This document shows positions 17,065 through 25,600 of a stretch of DNA of 33,503 nt, one piece after another. Every line of letters starts with the position of its first letter. Position 1 is the first letter of the stretch. The notes below the pieces were generated by a model. That model had not been told where the DNA came from and did no database searches. It saw only the letters and a list, made by a program, of their open reading frames with translations. The DNA comes from an uncultured Prevotellaceae bacterium. Its GTDB lineage: Bacteria > Bacteroidota > Bacteroidia > Bacteroidales > Muribaculaceae. The DNA lies in NCBI GenBank assembly GCA_900320245.1, contig ONRP01000033.1:1-33503 (forward strand). The letters run 5' to 3'. The position numbers were made by a program, and so were the translations under genes.

Positions 17065-17535
17065 TCAGTGCTTGAACATGCGGTCGATGGTGCGCTTGTC
17101 CTCGCGCTCCTTGATGCTCTGGCGCTTGTCGTACTGACGCTTGCCTCGTGCCAACGCGATGACGAGTTTGGCCAAACCGCGCTCGTTGATAAACAGGCGC
17201 AAGGGCACGATGGAATGGCCGGGCTGCTGCACGTCGCGCGCGATGCGGCGAATCTCCTTGCGGTTGAGCAGGAGTTTGCGGTCGCGGTGTGTGGTGTGGT
17301 TGTTATAAGAGCCAAAACTGTACTCGGCAATATACATGTTCTTGACCCAGACCTCGCCGTTGATGACCGCACAATAGGTGTCGGTCAAGCCACACTTACC
17401 CTGTCGTATCGACTTGATTTCGGTGCCTGTGAGGACAATGCCTGCCGTGTAGGTCTCGACGATCTCGTAATCGAAGGTCGCACGCCTGTTCTTGATATTG
17501 ACAGGAGGGTTATTATGGTTGTTGTTCTTTGACAT
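17065..17535 (-). CDS. smpB: SsrA-binding protein SmpB
   Basis: Binds tmRNA and delivers it to stalled ribosomes for trans-translation. 156 residues, normal length. Diagnostic segments are [39 protein letters not shown] and the basic C-terminal tail ([19 protein letters not shown]) that enters the ribosome. The N-terminus ([11 protein letters not shown]) is Asn-rich and variable in the family. It starts 9 bases after the Yip1-like gene ends, so the two form an operon. No tmRNA gene is recognised in the window. Confidence 0.97.
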   Translation of the reverse strand: MSKNNNHNNPPVNIKNRRATFDYEIVETYTAGIVLTGTEIKSIRQGKCGLTDTYCAVINGEVWVKNMYIAEYSFGSYNNHTTHRDRKLLLNRKEIRRIARDVQQPGHSIVPLRLFINERGLAKLVIALARGKRQYDKRQSIKEREDKRTIDRMFKH

Positions 17536-17544
17536 GGCTTATAC

Positions 17545-18096
17545 TCACTGATTAATGTTGAAAAGACTCAAACCTGCCGTCAGAGCCAAAGGCAGACCCA
17601 GCAGCAATGCCGAAGAAATCACGACAAACTTGAAGACTTTCTCCTTCTTGACAAAAAGGTTGTCGGTGCCGCGATAGGCCATCCATGGCAGGTACACCCT
17701 GAAGAAGAGGACAGGGGTGAAATCACTGGGCAGCAGGTTGCGCAGAATCATGAGAAGCACCAGGAAAATGAGGTTGTAGAGGATGTAGTCGTTCAACCGT
17801 GCCGTGGCGCCCTCGGTCTTGACCAACTCGGGATAGAAACCGCCCAAGAGATAAATTATGATGTAGTAACTGATGAAATAGGCCGAGAAGTGGATAATGC
17901 CCGACATCAAGCAACCGCTGAACGAGAGCGTGCGGTCATAAATCATGGGGACAAAGCACGACAAGGCCAATACAATCAGCAGGGGCATAAAGGCCGTACG
18001 CATAACCTTGCCCACCGGTATATTGGAGTCATTGATCACCTCCCAGCCGTATCGCGGCGAGGTAATCACACAGAATATGTTCTTCCAAATGCTCAT
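17545..18096 (-). CDS. Yip1-domain-like membrane protein
   Basis: The frame is open from 18156, but ATG 18094-18096 (MSIWKNIFCVITSPRYGWEVI) is preferred because a consensus promoter box, TATCTTTG, lies at 18114-18121; the longer version would begin upstream of it. That gives 183 residues with four to five membrane helices. The opening ITSPRYGWEVI followed by helices resembles the bacterial Yip1 family, members of which often have a short amphipathic start and a membrane bundle. The function in bacteria is not established. It sits directly upstream of smpB with a 9-base gap. Confidence 0.72.
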   Translation of the reverse strand: MSIWKNIFCVITSPRYGWEVINDSNIPVGKVMRTAFMPLLIVLALSCFVPMIYDRTLSFSGCLMSGIIHFSAYFISYYIIIYLLGGFYPELVKTEGATARLNDYILYNLIFLVLLMILRNLLPSDFTPVLFFRVYLPWMAYRGTDNLFVKKEKVFKFVVISSALLLGLPLALTAGLSLFNINQ

Positions 18097-18113
18097 TTCA
18101 TTTTTTGCGAGTG

Positions 18114-18121
18114 CAAAGATA
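18114..18121 (-). promoter_or_regulatory. Promoter -7 box for the Yip1-like/smpB operon
   Basis: Minus strand TATCTTTG, exact TAnnTTTG. It ends 17 bases before the ATG at 18096, implying a leader of only about 10 bases. No TTTG at -33 spacing was found. This box decides the start codon of the downstream gene. Confidence 0.62.
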
Positions 18122-18216
18122 CATAATAATTTACAAATATAAACTCCTAAGGGCAAATTTAATTTACATTAGCAAAAAAGAAGACTGTTTTTTATGGTCC
18201 AGAATAAAAAAATGGC

Positions 18217-18224
18217 TACCTTTG
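18217..18224 (+). promoter_or_regulatory. Promoter -7 box for the small lipoprotein gene
   Basis: TACCTTTG matches TAnnTTTG and lies 53 bases before the ATG at 18278. The -33 box is not clear. Confidence 0.5.
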
Positions 18225-18277
18225 ACAACGACAAACAGATATCAATCAATTAATTATTTCACCAAAACAAGAATGAG

Positions 18278-18397
18278 ATGAAGAAAATTATCATTGCACT
18301 GACCACCCTTCTGGCACTCGGAGCCTGCACCACTACCGACGGTGAGCAAGCAGGAAATGCTGCCGAGCAGACAAACGACGGCGGCAAGAAGGAGTAA
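18278..18397 (+). CDS. Small lipoprotein, 39 residues
   Basis: ATG 18278 to TAA 18395-18397 encodes a short protein starting MKKIIIALTTLLALGACTTTDG. The lipobox LGAC places the lipid-modified cysteine at residue 17, leaving a mature peptide of about 23 residues, rich in Gly, Gln, Asn and charged residues and ending in GGKKE. A consensus -7 box (18217-18224) precedes it and a strong terminator (18417-18450) follows, so it has the layout of a complete monocistronic unit. It has no recognised domain. Small lipoproteins of this kind are easily missed by gene callers. Function unknown. Confidence 0.75.
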   Translation: MKKIIIALTTLLALGACTTTDGEQAGNAAEQTNDGGKKE

Positions 18398-18416
18398 ACC
18401 GCCTGTTACTTTACAG

Positions 18417-18450
18417 AAAAACTCGCCCGAACGGACGAGTTTTTTCTTTT
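18417..18450. terminator. Strong bidirectional terminator
   Basis: 13-bp inverted repeat with one mismatch (18417-18429 with 18432-18444) around AA. The plus strand continues TTTTTTCTTTT; on the minus strand the stem ends in TTTTT. It serves the small lipoprotein (+) and the sprA/epsG operon (-). Confidence 0.88.
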
Positions 18451-18451
18451 A

Positions 18452-18475
18452 TCCAGTTGCGAGACTCAAACCCGC
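18452..18475 (-). other. tRNA 3'-end-like remnant
   Basis: On the minus strand this reads as a T-arm (GCGGG, loop TTTGAGT, CTCGC; one G-U pair) followed by AACTGGA, resembling the 3' acceptor strand of a tRNA. No matching TCCAGTT 5' strand or anticodon arm is found in the 60-80 bases before it, so it is not a tRNA gene. It may be a relic of a tRNA or a former integration site, or chance. Confidence 0.3.
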
Positions 18476-18519
18476 CACCTTTTATCGAACAGACAACCCC
18501 TGAAACAGCCCTGAAGCCA

Positions 18520-19680
18520 TCAGAAGAGGAACGTGTGATACAATTCGGGCGTGTAGATGCTGGCAGGCACAAAGTAGGCCTTGGCTATCTCGTAGAAGAC
18601 ATAATAGAAGTTGCAGAATGCCAGCACGGCAAAAGGCAGTTTCAAGCGATGACGCCAAGTGTAGTGCAGCACATAGCACACCATGACCAGGAAACACCCC
18701 CTGAGCAATTCACCGGGACGCGTCAGGTACTGGGTGGTGTTGGCAAGCAGGTTGATATATCCCATGTAGAGGAGCGTAAAGCGGAACAGGACGGGAATGC
18801 ACCTGTCACGCGAGAACTCATCTCGTATTTTAGGATAATACCAGATGATGAAGCACATCGACAGCAGGGGGCACAACCGTGACGGCCCCATCACACCGCG
18901 GAAGGCGTACTCCAGGTCATTGGACAGGAACAGGCGATAATAATGGCCATAACCCAGTATCTGTGCAAACTGCCCGATGTGGTCGAAGAGCACGCGCAGC
19001 CACTGAGGGAAGGATCCCAGAGCCACACAAAGCGCCAACAGGACATAGGAAATCCAGCGCCGGCTGCCACGCGGTATCGGTATCAGCGGGATGAAATAGA
19101 ACAGAATGAAGAGCACACACATGCGGTGCAGCGAAACCGCCAGCAGCGAGAGGGCCAGATAATACCAGAACTTGCGCCTGACGATGAGTTCGACCATCAG
19201 CACGAAAAGGCACTCGGCCAGCGACTGCCTGATGAAGCCCATCCAGAAGATGTAGTATGGTCCCAAGAAGACACACAACGCCAGCCATGGCAACAGCGCC
19301 TTGCGATGACGGAAGGCGTAGTAGAGCAACATGACCTGGACCAGCGCCCAGAAAGCGAAGTAGATGGAGAAGTGCATTCCCGTGCGTGCCATGCCGACAG
19401 TTATCAGCGAGAAGCCGGGCTCAAAATTGACCCTTGAGTAGTTCCCGAGGGACTGCATGCTCACAAAGTAGTTGTAATACATGTTATAATCCCACGAGGT
19501 GAGCCAGCGTGCCGCCGAGACGAGCACATAGAAGATAATGGCCAATATGATTTCCCAAGAGAAGAACGGCAGTTCTCCCCCACCCTGAACCAAGCCACGA
19601 TTCTCGCGTTCGCCAACATGCCATCCAAGCCAAGCCAACACTGTAGCCGATGCTGTATAGACGATTAGGCTGAGTAACAT
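18520..19680 (-). CDS. EpsG-family polysaccharide polymerase-like membrane protein
   Basis: A 386-residue protein with around ten membrane helices and short loops. Features of the EpsG/Wzy-like family include an early periplasmic loop (LTSWDYNMYYNYF), GFIRQSLAECLFVLMVELI in the middle, and SLHRMCVLFILFYFIPL. EpsG-like proteins are thought to polymerise or assemble surface polysaccharide. It begins 19 bases after the sprA stop and is likely the last gene of the ruvA-sprA operon. No glycosyltransferase or flippase cluster is nearby, so this is an isolated polymerase gene; its polysaccharide is unknown. A strong terminator follows. Confidence 0.82.
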   Translation of the reverse strand: MLLSLIVYTASATVLAWLGWHVGERENRGLVQGGGELPFFSWEIILAIIFYVLVSAARWLTSWDYNMYYNYFVSMQSLGNYSRVNFEPGFSLITVGMARTGMHFSIYFAFWALVQVMLLYYAFRHRKALLPWLALCVFLGPYYIFWMGFIRQSLAECLFVLMVELIVRRKFWYYLALSLLAVSLHRMCVLFILFYFIPLIPIPRGSRRWISYVLLALCVALGSFPQWLRVLFDHIGQFAQILGYGHYYRLFLSNDLEYAFRGVMGPSRLCPLLSMCFIIWYYPKIRDEFSRDRCIPVLFRFTLLYMGYINLLANTTQYLTRPGELLRGCFLVMVCYVLHYTWRHRLKLPFAVLAFCNFYYVFYEIAKAYFVPASIYTPELYHTFLF

Positions 19681-19699
19681 GACTATAGAGGGACTACTG

Positions 19700-22600
19700 T
19701 TATTTGACGAGTGACATGTTGATAGTCAAACCATAGTTGCTGCTCGTCGTCGGATAGGAACTGGTGGAGACAAGAGGCATGTTGGACTGATAGTCGAAAT
19801 AGGCGCCCATCGTGATGCGTTTGCTCACCACATAGTTGGCCGTGAAGTTGATGCTCCAGGTACGTGTACCGCTGGTGGGCTGTGCCGTGTTGTTCTCAAT
19901 CTTGCGAATCAGCGCCGTGTTGTTGGACATCTTCACATTGAGGTTAAGCGTGAGGTCGTTGTTCACGTTCTGCTGCGAGTTCTTGAGTTTGAGAACCTGG
20001 TTGAAGTTGGCAATCTTGTAACTACCGCCCAGGGTGAAAGCTTTGGAGGTCGACTCAACCAACTGACCTGCCGACGAGTTGAGGGTCAAGGTCCTCTGGC
20101 TGTCGAACTGGGTGTTCAACGTGATGTCGTTGAAGAAGGTGGCCGAGAAACCGATGAGCGGTGCGAACTTCTCGGTCAGCGTCACCGATGCGATGTTGTA
20201 GGGCGACGACGGAATGGCGCCTCCCGTGAGCACGTCCTGAGTGAATCCCAATCCATTGCCGATGGTTACCCAGTCGGTATAAGAACTATAGGAGCCGACC
20301 GAATAGACGCACTGGTAAGCATGATTGAGATTGAAATTCTTGAATACCCTCTTGAAGAAAGGTATACGCATCAGTCCATCGTAAGTGATTTTCCAGTTAG
20401 GCAGGATAGCCTTGAATCCCGGGAAAGGATTCAGATTCACCTTTTTGGGATCCTTGCCCGAATAGGCAGCCATAAAGGCGGGAATGAGGACATCGCTGCT
20501 TGAGGGATTGATAGCACCATTCTCCAGACTATAGACTTCGCCTGCATAACCCTTTTCCCTGATGAATCCACGGTCGGGATAATGGGTACCCATATACTGC
20601 TGCTGCAGACGATCGGCCACAACGGGGATATTGCTCAAGAACTTCTCGAAGATCTCGCTGCGGTAATTGTCATCGGCCTTGAAAGTCTTGAATGCCGCAG
20701 CCATAGCAATATGGGTTTTGGTATAACTGCCGCCATAGGTGATGGTGGGATCATCAAACATGAACTGTATCTGGCTGGTGCGATTGTCGGTGCGGTTACC
20801 GTTAAGGGTAATCTTCAGTCCGGCAATGGGCTCCAACTGAATCTCGGCATTGAATTCCTGGGTATTGCCGTAGATGGCCGGCGAGGTCAAGGACTGATCG
20901 TTCATCAGCCATCCCCTTTCGATAGCCTTATCGATGTAGGAGCGTCCTGCAAAACCGAAGGCGAAGTCAAGACCGGGAGCCATCACATCATAGTGTGTCG
21001 ACTGTCCGAAGATGTCACCGATTTCGGGCACGAACTGGGGCACGTTGAGCGAAGTGGTCTTCTTCCACCTAATATTCACGTTGCGCACACTCATGAGCAG
21101 ACGGCACGAATACTGGGCAAACTCAGTGAAGAAGTTATGGGTCTCGGCCTTCTGAACTTCGGTGATGGTGAACTTGAGGTTCTCGGTTCCCAAGGTGTTG
21201 ATGATGACATTGTCCTTATCCTTGACCTTGTAGTCCACCTTGAAGGGTTTGTCGTCGGTAGTGGCAGCAGTCACCTTGATGTTCTTGACACCGAGTTTGT
21301 GGTTAATGACAATCGCCGTGTCGGGGCTCAACTTGACCGTTCGGTTGAACTTCTTGGGCTTTTCCTTCTTGCTGGTCGTCTTGTTGCGGTTGGAGTTCTT
21401 GCTGGAGAATCGCTCGTCTACCTTTTTAAGATAAGGAATCTTGCCATAGAACTGGTCGAGGGCGAAACGGCCATCGATAGACCTGACGGTCTGGTTGGCA
21501 ATGGAGTTACCCGACGAGATGCCCTGAAGAACGGCACCACGGTCCCAACGGTAGGTGGAGTTGTAGGAAGCATTTGCCGTAATCCATGACAAGATGGGAA
21601 TCTGTTGGAACGGAGCCTTATAGGAGAGCGTAAACGTCTGGTTGTAGGCCCACGGAGTACCCAGTCCCCTGATAGAATTCATGACAGAATCACGCCAATC
21701 GCGGTACTCGTCGGGGAAGAGTTTGCGGTTGACCTGTCCCACGGGTTCAAGAATGTGGGCCGTTGTGTTGCTGTTGAAGGTCACCGACAGCGACTTGGTG
21801 AAACTCCAATTGAGAGCGAACTGTCGATCCCAGAGGAAGTTCTTGCTGACAGATACCGGCAACTCGATATCGATACCCGTCTCGTTGCGGGTCAACTGCT
21901 CGTAGTAATACCTTGAGATGTTGGTGCTGAAAGCGATATTGGTGGGCAGCCAGTGCAACTCCCAATCGCGGAAGAACTTCATGTCCTTATTCTTCTCGTT
22001 GATGAATCGCGAGAAGGGCTTGAACGGCTTAGCATAAGGGGTCCAAGAATACTGCATGCTGCCACGATAGTCGTTGGTGTTCTCGTAGACATTCTCGGGG
22101 TCGTTCAAGTGCTGCTTATTGAAGGAGTAACTGAACGAGAAGTTGGCGGGATCCCAAGGCATGGGATTCTTCATCGTCTTCACGTCAAACTTGAGTCCCG
22201 AGATGGAGAAGTTCTGGGCCGTGCGCTGGGTGACGGCATAATTCATGATGCTGTCCTTCTGATGTTTGGTCTCGCAGATGTCGACGGCCTCCTTGAGTCT
22301 GACGTCCTGGTCCATGGGGTTGTACTTGGGCGTCGTCTTCTCGTTGCTGTAGGAGTAATAAACGGGTGCATGGAGTTTGACTTTCTCGGGGATGAAACGG
22401 CCCAAGTCGGTCTGCACCGCGATATTGTACTGGTCGTAGTTGTCGAGACGGCGCTGCGACAGGCTCTGGTCTACCGAGCCGAATCCCTCGGTCTCCTTGT
22501 GGTAGCCCATATTGAGGGTAGCGATATCACTCATGTTGAGCGTCATCGAAGCCTTGGCAGCCCAACCGCCCTCGCTATCGAAGTCGGTCACACGCAACTC

Positions 22601-25600
22601 ATCGACCCAAACGACACAACTCTTGGTCGTCGGAGAGTTGTTGCGGATACCGATAAGCATGACGCGCACCTTGCTGAGCGACGGGTTACCGACAACATAG
22701 ACCTTGTTGTTGGGGTGATCGTCGTCGACATCCTGGTAGCGGATGGAATAGCCCACGCCATCGAGACCGGCCATCTTGTCGGCATTGCGGTGCTTCTTGG
22801 CATTGACCAGCACATCAAGGTTGATGTCGAGCATGTTCTCGGTGGGCCATACTGTCTCCCTATGACTAGTGTTATTGGTGCTATAGCGTCCCGGCGGGGT
22901 CACAGTCAGCGGAATCTCGTACTCGTAGTAGTTGTTCTTCACATCGGAACCCAAACGGACGAACAACGATACATCGCCGTTGCGCAGGTTGGTCGCGTTG
23001 TCGATGGTGGCCTCGTTGTGGACGAACATCTGGAGACGCTTGTAGGTTCTCAGGTCCAGATCGGTGTTGCGGTACACACCACGAGCGTCGCCGGCATCAA
23101 GATCATCGACCGTCAACTGCATGGACTGCTCATTAAGTTGGGTAATCTGTGACTGACCGCTGTCAATGATACGCGATACACCCGGCGGCAGAACATAGTT
23201 GACCGGGTCGCGCGTTGCATTCTCCTCGATATTGACGGTGTTGATGCTGATAGTACCGTTGGCCGGCTGATCGCCGCGCATATTGAGGTTATACTTGTAG
23301 TTGCGCCACTCGCCGCGCACGAGTTCAAGAGAAGCGAAACGCAAGTGGGTAACGCCTTTGAAGCCGTACATGAACATACGCATGAAGCGGATGGTCGAGA
23401 AGTCCTGAATGGAGCCCACCTTCTTATCATAACTCATCAGAGGAATGGTGAACTGATACCACGTTGCCTTCTGGACTTCACCGTTGATGGTTTTCACATT
23501 GGCCACCTGCTTGTCGGTAATGTAGTTCATACCCACCTGCATCGAATCGGGATGGATGGCGATATGATACTGGAAGTAGCGCTCATACTCGTTAAGCGTA
23601 TTGTCCTGGTTGATATCCTCGACATCAGGCGTCGAACGTGAGGTCTGATACTGGCCATCGCCCGCATCGCTCTGTGACAACGAGTTGCCTTCGGTACCGT
23701 TGTAATGCTTGTAACGGTCGTTGATGGAGAACTTCTGCTGGTCGTAATAACTGTTGCGGTAGTATGCGTAGTTATCGCCTGCCGGGTCGTTGAACGGCGA
23801 GAAGGGATCCTGCTGCATAGCGGCCTGGGTCGACTCGGGCAGAACAGCGCGCAACTCATCGAGGAACTTGGCATAGGACGGGTGGGTAAATTCTTCCTGA
23901 TTGGACAAGCCATCAAGGCCCACATCCTGGAGGATGCGCGCGCCGTTAGTGTTATCAAAGGCATAGGTCAACGAGGTCTGTGACGACACCTTGCCCCAGG
24001 CTGTATAGGACACATAGGTTGTATCGCCATTGATCGGCAAGCCATTCTCGTAACTCTTTAGTCCATCCTTGAGGATGTCCTCACTCACCTCACCAAGGTT
24101 GAAATAGAGTTTACCACCCTCATCATTGCCCAAATCGGGATCCATAAACGGGTCAAGGAGCCAGAACTGGATGTACTCGATATTGGACTGCTCGAAGTTG
24201 GTCTGATCGATTTTGCGCATGATACCGCCCCATCGTCTCTCGGGATAGAGCAGGTAGCCTTCGGAGTCAATGTCGGTACCGTCAAGGTTGTAAGGACCAC
24301 GCTCACGCGGATAGAACGAGAGGTTCAGCGTCTGTACTACCGATGACTGGCCATAATTGACTTCGCGACCAGGGAACACCTCGCTGAAGAGGACCTCGCG
24401 CGCATAAGGATAGGACAAGGCATCGTGGTCATTCTTAATATGACCGGGCGCGTAGGAAGAGTTGCGCTGGGTGAACAGGCGATCGACATAGTACCAGGAG
24501 AGCAATGCACGGTTCTTACCGTAGGCCACGTCGTTGCTCAAATTAGCCTCAGGCACGATCGACGAGGGAGAGGGATCATAGGGAGCTGAAGACAAGAACC
24601 ACGAATAGGGCGAACGCATATCGATACCCGACTGGGTGGACTCAAAGTCGTCGATATAGGAACTACCCGAGTTAGAGCCCGTCCTGGCCTGGTGGGGCAC
24701 CAACTGGGCGAACTCGCCGAGGAAGTTGATGCTTGACGGAGCAACCGCATTAACGGTGGGAATCTTGTTCAGCAGGTTGGTGAGCCACATGAACTGGCCA
24801 TTATAGGAGACGTTGGCGCCCCAAATGGTGTTGTTCACGAGTTCGCTACCGATAGCGACCTTGTCACCGATAGCCTTCTCGCCATAGTGCATTACCGTGG
24901 CTCCGACATGGAAATTCTTGTTGAAAGCATAGTCGAGGTCGAGTCCCAGCAGTGTCTTGCGCTGCATGCTGAAGGTGGACTGGTTCTCGAGCGAGACGCT
25001 GATGTTGGTACCGGCGTCGATGATGCTCTGGTTGGTAATGGTGACCGTACCCATGGTATAGTCGACCGTATAGTCGCTGTTCTCGGTCAGCGTGACACCG
25101 CCGGCGGTGACTACAACCGAACCACGGGCGACGTTGGTGGCATTGAGTTTGATGACGCTACCCGAACTGGACTGGTATTCACCGGCAAGGACGAACTTGT
25201 TCTTGTCGCTGAACTGCTGCGCAACGATGAGCGTAGAGTCATAGAGTTCGGTGTAAATATATTGCTTGGCGATGTTATCATCCCCGAACTTACGGCGCAA
25301 GTGCTCACCGAACGGTTCGGCAACCGGGAAGATGACCTTACCGGTAGAGGACTGGATGGTGTAATTCTCGATGTAGTCAAAGCGACCGTCGATATTGGAC
25401 TCCTGGTTGGCATCGAGGCGGTCGAGGTTCATCACCTGCAGCAAGGGTACACCGTTGATATCACCTGCAGGGATGTAAGTCAACTCGGTACCTGTTGTGT
25501 CACTGAGGTACTTGATATTGAGTTTGAAGTTGTTTTTCTGAATCTGATAGGCACCAAGGGCGTAGACATTCTTCATGGCAAGGTCCCACATGCAGTATTC

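Noticed and set aside
18457-18882. Plus-strand frame beginning MRDSNPPPFIEQ
   Set aside because: It starts in the tRNA-like remnant and continues antisense to the EpsG gene.
20582-21589. Plus-strand open frame opposite sprA
   Set aside because: One of several antisense frames inside sprA, none with a domain or start signal.
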